The notes beneath the pieces are model-generated. The model made no database searches. It saw only the letters and a list, made by a program, of their open reading frames with translations, and had not been told where the DNA came from. Below are positions 24,143 through 36,317 of a DNA stretch of 64,000 bases, piece after piece (the first letter of the stretch is position 1; each line of letters starts with the position of its first letter). Origin of the DNA: Siphonodentalium dalli (lineage: Eukaryota; Mollusca; Scaphopoda; Gadilida; Siphonodentaliidae); the NCBI GenBank assembly GCA_032622095.1, contig CP136064.1, forward strand, positions 127,087,605-127,151,604. Direction: 5' to 3'. The translations under genes were made by a program, and so were the position numbers.

Positions 24143-24272
24143 TTGTGAAAACATTAAGTATGCACGGGCTCAGGTCGCGGGCGCGATTTCTTACGTAAAT
24201 GAATCTTTGGAACTCGCTAATGAGTTTAAGGTTTGTCATTGAGACATGAAGGATTATGAGAGGTACTGCTGA

Positions 24273-25216
24273 TTATGTTTGAACATGACGCAATTTTGAT
24301 CTAACAAGCATGTCGCGTAAACTCGGATTCTTTCTATAAGCTATAATCACTCGTTTGTCGAGAATTTCAGGTAATTGAGAGTTTAATTCTGTGAAATTTC
24401 GTTTGTAAATGCTTGCGATTTCAACATTTCTGCGATTGAACAATAGCGGGAAGCACAGGTGTTTCTGACGAGTCCCAATGTTGTCTTGATTCATTCCAAA
24501 AGGATGATATGTTTTGAGAACGCCCATCCAATGATTTTCGCGTTCCAAGCGCTTCGATTTGGTTTCATTCTCCTCGGTTAGAATTGGTGTTTGTTCGATT
24601 GGCTGAAAGCTGAAATGGAATCTTACATCATGATCAGGTAAATTAAAATGGTTTGCAACACTAAAATCATTATCTAATCGAATATCTGAGAGATGGTTGG
24701 TCATTCGTGAGCGAAGTGCGTTTTGTGTCTGACCCACATATTGTAAACGACATTTTTTGCAGGTGATCAGGTAAATAACATTCTCTGTATCACAATCAAA
24801 TTGTCCTCTCATTTGATAAGATATGCGGGTTTGTTCGCTTGTGAAAACCCCACCGAGAGTCATGTATTTCATTCTGTTTATGTAACATTTTTCCTTGTTG
24901 CAGAATGAAACTGTTCCATCGCCCAGCGTCAGCCGATTATGCCGAATTCTACTCGGCTCGGTTGGCACCGGGTCCTGGCTCAATGATTCTATTTCTTTTA
25001 TGGTTTCGGACTTTACTTGGCGGAGTAATCGCTTGGAGTACCCGCGCGGTTGCAAAGCCTGGAATAATGTCGAACAAGCTGAATTTAGGTCGCTTCTGTT
25101 CGTGCAGTTTCTGTGATATCGAATGATTTGTGATTTGATTAGCCCTTTGAAAACTTTTGGTGGGTGAAATGATTTACGATGTAGAAGCTGATGAGAATCT
25201 GTTGGTTTGGTAACTT
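24273..25216 (-). pseudogene. Penelope-like element: RT thumb plus GIY-YIG endonuclease, 5' truncated
   Basis: Penelope-like elements use a GIY-YIG nuclease to prime reverse transcription. From 25216 leftwards one open frame reads [17 protein letters not shown] and KGLIKSQIIRYHRNC, the end of a Penelope RT, then RGYSKRLL. It continues with a Cys motif (SFCNKEKCYI), NVIYLITCKKC, QYVGQTQNALRSRMTNH (GIY-YIG core with the conserved R and H), ANHFNLPDHD and NHWMGVLKTYHPFGMNQ. It ends at a stop at 24273-24275 after about 65 more residues containing IIAYRKNPSLRDMLVRSKL. In the Penelope proteins I know, that LRD-LV motif lies between RT and zinc finger; here it follows the endonuclease. The upstream RT is cut off by the TA tract at 25217. 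The retained part has no stop or frameshift. Confidence 0.85.
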
Positions 25217-25419
<203 letters not shown>

Positions 25420-25493
25420 TTTCCTAATTTTCAAATTATTCCATTCTTCACGTCAGCAGTCACCTACCTCAGAGGAGAGTTTCTTCATTATTT

Positions 25494-25499
<6 letters not shown>

Positions 25500-25547
<48 letters not shown>

Positions 25548-25652
25548 AGGGTGAGGGTGTGTGTGTGTGTGTGTGTGAGGGAGGGTGAGTGTGTGTGTGA
25601 GGGTGTGTGTGGGGGGGTGTGTGTGTGTGGGGGGGGGGTGTGTGTGTGTGTC
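25500..25652. repeat. (TA)n, (GT)n and GGGTGTGT low-complexity tract
   Basis: TA repeat 25500-25530 followed by GT-rich variants (GTGAGGGT, GGGGGGGTGTGT). The G-rich strand has several runs of three or more G. Confidence 0.95.
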
Positions 25653-26100
25653 ACCTGTCAAAACTGGTTAATTATAGCGTCGATATACTGTTTTTATTAC
25701 CATGTACACATGCAGAGCGTTAAAAAATCAGAACTATTTCTACGAACGGAGTGAACAGACACATAATTATTGCGCTGTGCTCTCCGTAGAGGGCTCAATA
25801 CTACGAAGCGTTTTCTTTGTAAGATTTTACAATTGTTTGTAAGAAACAATTTCTTATTCCGCTGGTACTATGAACCTGTACGATTACAAACATAAATCAG
25901 AAATAGTATACGAGCGCCTTGTATCGCAACTGCAGTAACGATACAGATGTTTTTATCGCCAATTCGTTATCGCCAAATTGTATCAGGGAATTTCGTAGGA
26001 AATGGTAGATAAATGAACTCATCTGAGGGAAGATATCTCCCAGTTAAATGGTGATATCCGCTATTAAAGACATAATTTCGCAAAGCAGAATGTTCCCTCA

Positions 26101-26270
26101 ATGGGATAGCGACCATTATGGAACCATAATGGCGCTTTCGGCGCACTTTTTGTCGCTTTCGGCGCGGTGCGGCGAAAGCGACAAATAGTGCGCCGTAACG
26201 GCGCATATTTTGTCGCTTTCGGCGCTTTCGGCGCGTTACTAATGGCGCACTTTTTGTCGCTTTTAATAGA
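26101..26270. repeat. Inverted and tandem block built on TTTTTGTCGCTTTCGGCGC
   Basis: 26140-26194 forms a near-perfect hairpin (arms of about 26, loop GGT): GGCGCACTTTTTGTCGCTTT and its inverse GCGACAAATAGTGCGCC. Two further direct copies of TTTTGTCGCTTTCGGCGC or GCGCACTTTTTGTCGCTTTT follow at about 26208 and 26245. The island is GC-rich in AT-rich surroundings. Confidence 0.85.
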
Positions 26271-27689
26271 AATTCCGACTCATTTCCGACTTTATCATAA
26301 ATAGTAGACACTTTTTGACGTTAGGTAGTTCGTTTGAAACATAATTATCAGTCATAGATGGCGGATAATGCGCGTAGCAATAGAAAAATATATGTTTAGT
26401 TAACCACAAAATTGTCTAGCCTGCACGCAGAGCGGTTCGCAAAAATTATATATGCGTCCAAGTGTGGGTACCAACCATAATTTCGGGTATCAACGCCGCA
26501 GATCGAGATGTCACCAAACGCAGATCTGGGATGTCAAAGATGCGAATGATATACTTCACATTTTGACTGTTTCTGCTTATTATCATTCGGACAGGCCGGC
26601 ACATGGATCATCTTTAGGGTGGGGGTTGCATGTGGAAGGGTGAAAACGTGTATGTTTGTTTGTGTTTTATGTTATAATGCCATATTAATATATAGTACAC
26701 GGCTATTCAGTGTTATTCGACATTTTAGGCCCGGAACTGTATACAACGAATGGAAACATTAAATCAGTGTAAACCACGAGCTGGCATACAGGGACGTGGC
26801 TAGAGGGTCCCTTTTGGGGGTGTTCGCCTATAGTTTCTTAATGCACCCCCTTCCAGTAACTTCTGTTTGCACCCCATGTATTATTGTTTTTTGACCTCCA
26901 AGTATGAAGAGCATATATACATATCAGTTACAGAAAGTATGTGGTAACGAGACCACTGTAAGTGGACTATACACCAGCATCTATTTACAAGGAAGGACAT
27001 TGTATACATAAATTGGAAAGATGTGTACATTGTACGAAGAGCAAGGTAAAAACGAGTATATGAGATAACATTGTTGATGCTGGTGGCAAGGAGGCCAGAT
27101 CATAGTTGAATATTGTCCACCTGAGAGGCATATTGCATCAAATGTCATGTGAATGGCATCTTTTAACTTCCGGGGCGAATTAGTTGACAACCAACATACA
27201 GAAATGCAGCAGATGCGATGATGAGCTGCTCCCATGACTCAGTCGGGATATGACAACCAAGCTGGGTACTGCCAATTAAGTAACAGCGCATTTAAATGGT
27301 CGTTTGGGAGAGCATCCAGGTAACTAAATAGTTGGATGTCGAAGCTATCGATAAGCATACACCAGTAATTATATCGGAGTCTGTACATGGTGGCAGATCT
27401 GCACGAGTCAGTAATATGTCCAATTTCATTGTTATATGTGTGGCCACACAGCATGCATCGGGCATTGTTTTCGAACAACAATCTAGTTTTCATCGAGTTT
27501 ACAACGGGTTCTTCCAACTGTTGGATCATATCTATGACAACCACTAAGTTTAGATTTTTTTTTCATCTGTGACCATTTCAGTTCACAAATTTGGCCGTAA
27601 TTATTTATATTATCTAATTATGCGGGTTTTTTTGTGTCGAAATTGTTCTCGTACAGTTTGATTTTCCAACAATTTATTAGTGGGAAATG
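26271..27689. other. No gene or repeat recognised
   Basis: About 1.4 kb of mixed composition with short frames only, none with a family signature. Confidence 0.4.
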
Positions 27690-28297
27690 TGTTGGTTTTA
27701 GACCAACAAAAGCTAAGCGAAACTGCGAACGGTATTATAGTATGTATACTTAGTCTGGGCGAAACCCGGAGTTTGCAGTGACGTGCATACATGATGTATA
27801 TGAGTCCCGGTCGGTGACTAAGTCTGTCAGTTGCATAGCGCATTATTGATTATCTTATATATATTTCGACGAGATATATAGCAGTGTCGGGGTCTGGGGA
27901 AAAGGTGATAGAGGGTTTGTAATGGCGTGTCTACATGGTACCTTGGAGTCCCGTCGGTGACTCAGTCGGTCAGGTGCATAGCGCAGTATTGACATATTAT
28001 CTATATTTCGACGAGATATATACCTGCACATGTCGGGGTTTGGGGAGAACGCGAAACGCGTAGTTGGCAATGTTGTGTCCACAGTGATGTATATAGTATA
28101 GTCATGTTTGTGTGAATCAGCCGCCAGGAGCATAGCGCATTATTTATATCGTATCTCTATTTCGATGATAAATATAACAGTATCGATGTTTGGGGAGAGG
28201 GTAAGGGGCGATAATAATGCGAACACAAGCATCGCAATGAAAGTTAGTCTATACACGGTGCTTAGGTGTCCATGAGACTTACTTTGTTATGTGCATA
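27690..28297. repeat. Diverged tandem repeat, ~145-160 bp unit
   Basis: The block GCATAGCGCA(T/G)TATT ... CTATATTTCGA(C/T)GA(G/T) ... GT(C/T)GGGGT(C/T)TGGGG recurs at 27834, 27977 and 28131, and the next unit is cut at GTGCATAGCA (28293) by a G-run-bounded insertion. A lone GTGCATAGCGCAATAATG at about 29176 suggests that the array once continued beyond it. Confidence 0.75.
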
Positions 28298-28298
28298 G

Positions 28299-28480
28299 CA
28301 GGGGGGGGGGGTCGGAAAATTTTCAGGCACGTATGCTGATATTTTCCTTTCGATCCTTGTTGGACCCACCCCCGCGTCCAAAATTTGTTCCATTTTCGGC
28401 AGTTTTTCGACCATTTTCGACACCCACCCCTTTTAACACTAAACAGAGATTTGCGCAGTGCTTTGCGGGGGGGGGGGGGA
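28299..28480. mobile_element. Short G-run-bounded element related to the hAT-like family
   Basis: Begins CAGGGGGGGGGGGTCGGAAA (28299) like copy 1 at 12283, contains GGACCCACCCCCG and GACACCCACCCC like that family, and ends at another G-run (28467-28479). The second end is not inverted, so this is a damaged or rearranged copy. It interrupts the 27.7-28.3 kb tandem repeat. Confidence 0.5.
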
Positions 28481-28514
28481 ATTTACTGTAAACAGCTGTA
28501 TATGAATTTATGTG

Positions 28515-28860
28515 CATACTATTTGTCACGGATGTTAACATTGACATGTAAATAGGATCGAGTCATTTTGGGGTCATTCAGCAAAAAAACTTGGCTGCCA
28601 GCGGCCATATTGGATTTCAAAATTCAACCCATTAGCATGGGCTACAGGCTATACTGTTTGTCTGATCATCATGAAATTTGTCCTTTATGTTAATATTGAC
28701 ATATAGATGGGAACGAGTCATTTTGGGTCATTCGGCCAAAAACATGGCCAGCAGCAGCCATCTTGGATTTTACTCTGCATGGCTAAATCCTTTGGCACGG
28801 GCTACAGGTCGTACATTTGGTCGGTTCATCATGTAATTTGTATTTTAGTACAGGTGTATA
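28515..28860. repeat. Two tandem copies, ~165 bp, CCAGC-GGCCAT family
   Basis: The blocks GAGTCATTTTGGGGTCATTC, GCCAGC(G/A)GCCAT(A/C)TTGGATTT, GGCTACAGG and CATCATG(A/T)AATTTG occur in the same order twice, starting at about 28555 and 28706. Related sequence recurs at 38.2-39.4 kb. Confidence 0.75.
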
Positions 28861-29219
28861 TATTTGATTAGCTTGGTTTAATATAAGATATTAAGACAGT
28901 CTTTGTTTAACAAATTGTCGTTACGAAATTTATGTATGAATTTACCTTGGACTGACAGCTGGGTCTGACACCCATTTGCAACAAAATACAACACGATAAC
29001 TGCCTGCAGTGAGTTTAGCGGTTAGAATTACATTATTTATCTTATTCTAATGTTTTTTAAGCCAAACTCTTTGCAAAAACAGTCAAAAAGACTTCGAGTT
29101 GCGGAAAAAAAAAATTGTTGGTCGCATCGACCACACACCCATCCCGGCATACGTGCCCGGGGGAAATCCCCCTTTGTGCATAGCGCAATAATGTCGCGGA
29201 CACAGGATTCTATATATCC

Positions 29220-29944
29220 ACACCTGATGGTACGTGTTGTTACAGGATCCAATTATGTAAACAAAAAGGTTCGATAGCCCTTCACAGTTCAAGGCCATGT
29301 CGGTTAACTGGGTAGAATTTAATGGAAATTGGTTCAAAGTTGAGTGTTTTAGCTGAATTATGGCCAACTGGGCAGATTCTAGTCACAGCTGATTGTACGT
29401 CATGTTATAGGATCCAATTATCTATTTTATATTTTTCGAAACGGCACGACAGCCTCCCACAATTGAAGGCCATATTGGTTTCTAGGGGTTAACCCTTAGC
29501 GGGTGATATATGGCATTTTCTTGAAATTGATTCAAAATTTATTTTATCTGCCCAAATGATGCGACGTCATGTTATAGGATCCAATTTTGTATACGAGAAT
29601 GAACGACAGCCCCCCCCCCCCCCCAATGCGTAAAGACCATATCGGTTTTCTAGCGGCTAACACTTGTAGGATTTATGCGAAATTGGACCAAACTGCAGAC
29701 CCTACACAAAACTGATAGTATGTATCGTTATAGGATCCACTTATGCATTCGAAAAAGTACGATAGCCTTCCACAATTCAAGGTCATATCGGTTTGCTACC
29801 GGTTAACCCTTAGTGATGATATAGAATTTTCTTGAAATTGGTTCAAAATTGAGTGTTTTTGCTGAATTATGGCCACCTGGGCAGATTGTACTCACAATTG
29901 ATGGTACGTCCTGTTATAGGATCCAATTATGCATTGGATATTAA
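29220..29944. repeat. BamHI-type tandem repeat, ~156-186 bp unit, about 5 copies
   Basis: GTTATAGGATCCAATTATG (GGATCC) recurs at 29245, 29410, 29577, 29733 and 29919. Between these sites CACAATTCAAGG(T/C)CATATCGG, GGTTAACCCTTAG and GAAATTGGTTCAAA recur in order. A C-run (29610-29624) sits inside the third unit. Confidence 0.85.
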
Positions 29945-31235
29945 TAATAAAAATAAAGATATATTTTCGCATAACTGCTAGATTGTGTTATGTCATGAAA
30001 ACTTGAGGTTACTAATTTTTTTTTAACACAAGTCATTATATCATTTAACACAAGTAGTAAACACACACTAAAAAAAGAATGACAATCTATGGTTGTAACC
30101 AATGTACCGACGTGCAAACATGGTACAACACTATTGATGTTTTTCGGCATATCAAAATAAGAAATACTTACATGTTCAACAGTATGCTAATACTGGGCGT
30201 ACCAATACGGTACCATTCGTGTGTGCAAGTTGAGAAACACTGAAGACTGAACAGTTCACATGATGTAATGTTATATTTATCACTCCCAGGATTTTTGTTG
30301 CCATTTTTATCAAAAATTTGCGTAACAATTGAATTTTCGGTTGTTTACAATACACTCTAATATATGTTCTATAGTATGTGTTCCGCAAATTTCTGTATTT
30401 ACACGTTCGTCAATTTACTCACCCAAAGAGAGTAGAATATCTCAAACCGAACATTATATCACGTGAGCATCAACACAGTATTTGTGTACCAGATGTGTGT
30501 GGGAACCATTAGTGTGAATAACATTTGGATTCCCGATGCGATTCAGTGAATATATCATATTGAAGTGTCGATAAGCAATGTCAGAATCAGATCCAACAGT
30601 GGGATGCGGAGGAATTACAATTATCAATAAATATCAATCGACTTTCTACCTATACCCAGTGCATTAAAATTGCTGCTATATATCGGCCCCTGTTGTTCAA
30701 ATCGACTCTGTCTATTAACGAGGTTGGGTATTTACCGCACAGGGGTCCGGGAATAATGTGGGTTTTTTTTACTTTTTTATTATAAAATACGTAAAGGGTC
30801 ACAGCTCCCCATTTCGACGAAATCGCACCAAGAGTCCAAGACTTGTACTTGTGTAGTAACTGCACAAAAGACTATAATTCACTCTAAATCGCGTTGGGTA
30901 AAATTTTACCCAAATTGGTTACAATTTTTACCCAACACAATGGTGCATATAACGCAACGAGTAACTTTTTCCTCTTTTATTTTTGTTGGGTAGAACATAT
31001 GTTACCCCATTTGGGTCAATTTTGGAAATCCTGGGTAAATTCACCACTGCGTCCCAATTTCTTTTTTTTGGGTATATGGTTTTACGTGACTGTTACTATC
31101 AACTCAGTAAAATAACACTTTAAAGGATTTTACTTCACAGTTGATTGAAGGTAAACAATGTTCATTTGGTGCAGCAAAGTTAAATTTTTCAGTTATCCAT
31201 GTTGCACAAGTGAATAGATCCATGAACAATATGGT
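29945..31235. other. No gene recognised; one perfect 20-bp palindrome
   Basis: Nothing coding is visible. TTGGGTAAAATTTTACCCAA at 30894-30913 is a perfect palindrome, and GGGTAA/TTACCC words recur nearby (30898-31012). Confidence 0.4.
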
Positions 31236-31911
31236 CTTTCCGACAAACTAACATATATATACCCATGTCGTGTTCCGGGACAAACTAACATATATATACC
31301 CATGTCGTGTTCCGGGACAAACTAACATATATATACCCATGTCGTGTTCCGGGACAAACTAACATATATATACCCATGTCGTGTTCCATGACAAACTAAC
31401 ATATATATACCCATGTCGTGTTCCATGACAAACTAACATATATATACCATGTCGTGTTCCGGGACAAACTAACATATATATACCCATGTCGTGTTCCGGG
31501 ACAAACTAACATATATATACCCATGTCGTGTTCCATGACAAACTAACATATATATACCCATGTCGTGTTCCATGACAAACTAACATATATATACCCATGT
31601 CGTGTTCCGGGACAAACTAACATATATATACCCATGTCGTGTTCCGGATCAAACTAAAATATATATACCCATGTCGTGTTCCGGGACAAACTAACATATA
31701 TATATACCCATGTCGTATTCCGGGACAAACTAACATATATATACCATGTCGTGTTCCGGGACAAACTAACATATATATACCCATGTCGTGTTCCAGGACA
31801 AACTAACATATATATACCCATGTCATGTTCCGGGACAAACTAACATATATATACCCATGTCGTGTTCCGAGACAAACTAACATATATATACCCATGTCGT
31901 GTTCCGGGACA
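31236..31911. repeat. 37-bp minisatellite, 18 copies
   Basis: The unit is GACAAACTAACATATATATA followed by CCCATGTCGTGTTCCGG. Copies start every 36-39 bases from about 31240 to 31876. Two variants (CCGGGAC and CCATGAC) are interspersed, and divergence is otherwise low, so it is young or homogenised. Confidence 0.97.
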
Positions 31912-32223
31912 TCGTTGATTCATTGTATGATGGCGACGCATATATATGTTTGTAGGAAAATCGGGGAACACATGTTTTATTAATTTTGGTGCTCCGTTTT
32001 CTGATTCCCATTCCTATTACTCAAATGGTGCCACTCCAGTAAATTTAAACTACACAACTGGATCTCAAGATTGTATCACGGAGATGTCTATATATACGTT
32101 TGTAGGAAATCCACGATCAAAACTGTATTATCAATGTATGTGCCCCTCATCAGACCCCCATTCCTGACATGGACGGCGCCAATTATGTATCTTTATACCA
32201 AACAATTATTCGATATATAAGTT

Positions 32224-32690
32224 AGGTAATCGGCGACAAAACAGTAGGTATCTTTAGGTAATCGGCGACAAAACAGTAGGTATCTTTAAGGTACTCAATC
32301 CGATTAAACACCCCTAAATTACTATTTCTTTGGCTTGGGGGGGGGGGGGGATATGTGAATCGAGTCGAGGCACCGACCATCAAAGCTCAGAGTGATCAGA
32401 TATCGATTTTTGAAGTTTGTTGTTTTTATTGTTTGTGACCCAGCAACACGCCGTCAAATGGATGATTTCGGTAAAAATTACGGATGAAGATGGATAACTC
32501 TAAAAGACAATTATTAATACGGCTAAATTTCGTGAATTCTCAAGTGATAATACGGCCATATTTTTGGGAAATGTGATACCATAAGTTCGGTGGAATCGGC
32601 GACAAAAATATTTCCATCGAATTTGGTGTCTCGATCCCCTTTTCCATTCTTTATTCTGAGCGTCATTTTAGAAATGTTTAACGTACACCG
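32224..32690. mobile_element. Relative of the foldback MITE at 63.5 kb, one arm recognisable
   Basis: AAGGTACTCAATCCGATTAA, ATTACTATTTCTTTGGCTT, GAATCGAGTCGAGG and ATCAAAGCTCAGAGTGATCA match in order the left arm of the element at 63545. A G-run (32337-32350) replaces its short G tract. A 32-bp duplication (AGGTAATCGGCGACAAAACA, then GTAGGTATCTTT) lies just before it. The right arm is not clear. Confidence 0.6.
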
Positions 32691-32928
32691 TTATCTTCCT
32701 CGCAATTTGTCACATGTGTTGGACCCCTTTGGAGCCTTATAGATGATCCCTCGTTAATGTCTATATAGGACAGATATTCACAAATATATACACGATTTAA
32801 AGTCAGGTACATGTATAAGTTCCGACAGATTGTCCTCTGTATATGTCTCAATCCATGAAAATAATGCCACTTTGTCAGCTTTCGAGCCAAAATTTTTCCC
32901 GACAACAGATAGTTCTGGAAAAAAGTTC

Positions 32929-33018
32929 CAGACACATGGATGGGGTGGGGGTCTGACACATGGATGGGGTGGGGGTCCAGAGACATGGAGGGGTGGGTGG
33001 GGTCAGACATATGGAGGC
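32929..33018. repeat. G-rich ~24-bp tandem repeat, about 4 copies
   Basis: GACACATGGATGGGGTGGGG and variants (GAGACATGGAGGGGTGGG, CAGACATATGGAGGCG). Many GGGG runs lie on the plus strand. Confidence 0.85.
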
Positions 33019-33090
33019 GTGTGTGTTTCGAGGTCGGACAAACATGTGATGCACATTTCTTCAAATCAAAGTATGTATCAAAGATAACTT

Positions 33091-33505
33091 ACTGATTTGA
33101 ATTATATCACTTTTGGCTATGTGCTGTTATTACTGTTGCACCGATTCTTCGTATGTGAAAAAGAACAATGTATGCATCATTAGATTGGACACTTATATTG
33201 TGCATGTAGCTGAGCTGTGTGTTGCAATTGAGTTGGGTGATATTTATACTTATAACCTGAAGACAACATTTTGATAATTTTAATCACTGAGGCACTTGTC
33301 CACTTCCAAACGCTATTACGTGTACTTCAGGCAGCAGTCATGTTCACAACAACTTCAACAAGGTTTTATCCTGTCTCTGTATTTATGTTAGTCGATATTC
33401 AAATTAAATAGCATGCATTGACAAGCAGTCCAACATGACAACGTATATACTTGTGTAACCATATACCACTTACTGCGGTGTTACTGTGGTGTTTGAGTAT
33501 ACATT
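33091..33505. repeat. ~410-bp dispersed repeat, copy 1
   Basis: Matches 59892-60304 over its whole length, from ACTGATTTGAATTATATCAC to GTGTTTGAGTATACATTA. It contains CACTTCCAAACGCTATTACG and AGCATGCATTGACAAGCAGT. Both copies end at the same ATTA; here the 3' end of the LINE begins directly after it. Confidence 0.9.
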
Positions 33506-33840
33506 AGTGTAAACATATTTTTATTGCATAATAATATCGCAAAGGGATTGAGACACAAGTTTTACAACTTACAAATGGTCTCTCTCCCCACATAATTGTA
33601 TTACACAAAATGAACATAAAATATAATCACACACAAACATTATAATTCATATGTACAACATCTTTTCACTTATAACAATATAATGATATAATCGCGAGTG
33701 TGACAATAACGGTGGATATTTCACTTTATGGGGGGTGGTTCATCCTGTGTGTCGGTGGCTCAGGCGAGTCTTCGCCTTTTATATATGTAGTGATAATACA
33801 ACATGTTACTTTTGCAGCGTAGGTTTGCACATTAAGGTGT

Positions 33841-34455
33841 TTAATAAAGTTTGAACCGCGATGTCGAGGTTATGTATAATTGAACAGCCCTAAATATGTT
33901 CCGGTTTTGTGTACTATTCAGATTAATATCTCCAAGGAGGAGTTTCTCGAGATTAATAGTTTGTACACCCAGGGTAGCGAGTTGGTGAAACAACAAACAT
34001 CGTTGATCTGTGTAAAATGGACAAAAAAAATAATGATTGGCTTCTTCGGCCGGGTGACCACAACGACAGATTGGGTTGTCCGATATGAAGTTAGAAAATT
34101 TGTCAGCGTTTAAATCGCTACAGTAATTTCGAAGTTTACAATGAATGATGTTTATCGCGAGATTTCCGAAATTAAAACAGTCTGGTGGCGCAAGAACTGG
34201 ATCAGTCGTTAGGTATTTTGTTTCAAAAATACTAATGGAAGATGATTCTTTTATTTTATTTGACAGGGTATTCCATTCCCCAGTTGTATTTGGGAAAAAT
34301 TTGTGTTCAAAATGGACAGTTCTTTTGAATGAGTATGGAGGAAAACTTGTTTTATCTCTAAAATCATATCTAGCAGCTGATTCGGGGCGGGTGGGTAAGA
34401 GATTGTTGAGATATGTAGGGGTCTTGTTATTAGTTATTCTGTACATGATATTCAT
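33841..34455 (-). pseudogene. LINE C-terminal domain with CxC-H-C motif
   Basis: Continuous frame of 204 codons, from YRITNNKTPTYLNNLLP through LRNYCSDLNADKF to PICRCGHPAEEANHYFFCPFY, then FRAVQLYITSTSRFKL and stop. The C-x-C...H-x4-C arrangement is the zinc-knuckle-like tail found after the RT in CR1/L2/I-type LINEs. It resembles the fragment at 58327-58863 in layout (both have the L-R-x-x-C-x-x-L-N pattern and end ...AVQxYI). Its first residues are not a true start; the polyprotein continues upstream. Confidence 0.8.
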
Positions 34456-34488
34456 TCTATGATATTTTCTTCTGTTTGTTAACGTTTG

Positions 34489-36180
34489 TTACCCCAATTC
34501 TACTAGCAAGTTTTTCACAGGAACGGATCGCGTGAGACCTGTAACAATTCGACCCGCGTCCGCTTGGATGCGATCTAATTTTGAAATTACATTTGCTGGG
34601 GCGGAGTCACAGACAACGTCAGCGTAATCCATCAGGGGCAATATGTACGCTCGATAAATTGTGTCTAAGGTTTTCCTATTTAAAGAAAATTTCAATTGTC
34701 TTAAATATGCAAGGCGGCCATATATTTTATTTGATAACTCACTGATATGTTTGTCCCAGTTTAGGTCACTCTGTATGTTCAAGCCAAGGTGCTTGTGTGA
34801 TTCTACTTGGGTTATATGTTCACCACTGAGAAAAGATGTATGTCAGGCTGGGCACCGGTATAAGAAAATGTCATGGACTTAGTTTTACTACTATTGAATT
34901 TTACTAGCCATTGTTTTTTACCATGTATTTATGGCTTTAAGATCAGTATTTACACCATCCTCAAGGTCCTGGATACTTTCATTGCTAGCAGTGAGGCAAT
35001 TATCATCCGCATACATTCTAGTGAAACAATTAATATTTTCAGCGAGATCATTAATATATACTAAGAATAAGAAAGGGCCAAGAATCTATCCCTATGGGAC
35101 ACCAGCGAGTATCTTTTTATATTCTGAAGACGTGTTATTTACCATCACCCTTTGTTTTCGATCTGCGAGATAATCATTAATGAAAGCAAGAAGTGGTCCG
35201 GAAATTTCATATCGTTCAATTTTATATACCAGTCCCTCGTGCCAGACCCTCTCGAATGCTTTAGATATATCACAAAATACAGCACATGTATGCAGTTTAT
35301 TCTCGAGGGCCTTGCTAAGGGAATGGTTAAGTTCTAACAGTTGGAAATTAGTTGAATGCCTAGGAAGGAAATCCGATTGGAAATCTTAAAAGAAGCCTTT
35401 GGTCTCGAAATGCTTAAAAAGATATTTAAGAACAACTTTTTCATAAACTTTCGCCAGTGTCGGCAGTAAAGAGAGATCGGTCTATAATTCTTTGGATTTG
35501 AGCGATCGTCATTTTTAAATATTGGAATCACATTAGCTTTTTTCCATTCATCGGGGAATTTACACTCTTTGAGACATAATTCGAAAATAATATTGAGGGG
35601 CTGAATGATGACATATTTTGTTTCAAGAAGCATTCTTGCACTTATTCCATCGTGACCGTGTGCCTTGTTAGGTTTAAGAGATGAAATAGCTTCCAATATA
35701 TCTTCCGTCTTTACAGGCACATTACTAATGGTGGGGGGGTACAGCCTTAATAATGTTTGGTTTGGCGGCGGGCAGCGCGGAGTTGCCGATAAAACTGTCA
35801 TTTAACAGAGTTGCCTTCGATAAATCGTCGACAATAATTTCATAGGAATCGTTCCCAGTTGGTAACTTAAGCGGGGGTAGGGATCCGTTTTTGGTTCGGT
35901 TCAGAATATTATTAACCATTTTCCAAAAATACCTCGGGTAGTCTGCTGATGTTAGATTATGCTGAAGATTGTTTTCAAATTCTTTTCATGCCTGTTTTTT
36001 CATATCATTCAGGGTATTTCGCGCCTTTTTAAAAGTGTTCCAATCAATTAAATTTCCGCTATGAATAGCCTTTTTCCTCAGTTTATCACGTTTACTCAGT
36101 TGCTTATGAATCTTACTGTTGAACCAGTATTTATCTTTCGGTCTGATGAGAACGACGCGACTAGGTATATTTTCTCGCAT
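34489..36180 (-). pseudogene. LINE reverse transcriptase and linker, multiply frameshifted
   Basis: Pieces in order on the minus strand: a basic linker (WFNSKIHKQLSKRDKLRKKA, 36120-36060); SLKPNKAHGHDGIS (about 35660); WKKANVIPIFKNDDRSNPKN and YRPISL (about 35500-35550); AVFCDISKAFERVW (motif A, about 35280-35240); LAGVP and ILGPF around 35100, where two stop codons fall inside the conserved motif-B loop; RMYADDNCL (catalytic YADD, about 35020-35000); and SDLNWDKHISELSNKI, AYILPLMDYADVVCDS (34770-34600). The catalytic residues survive, but the reading frame does not. Confidence 0.85.
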
Positions 36181-36317
36181 ACTAGTTAAAAAATCGTTAG
36201 TGAACAGTTCAACAGTTTCGTTTACTCCAAAACCTTTCGTCAGTTTAAGCAGTCATTATTTTTAATTATTTGTGATGCGCGCTAAAAATCAGCGGCTCCA
36301 TAATTCCACACGTGCCG

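Noticed and set aside
31236-31911. CRISPR-like regular 37-bp repeats
   Set aside because: There are no spacers; copies are directly adjacent, so it is a minisatellite.
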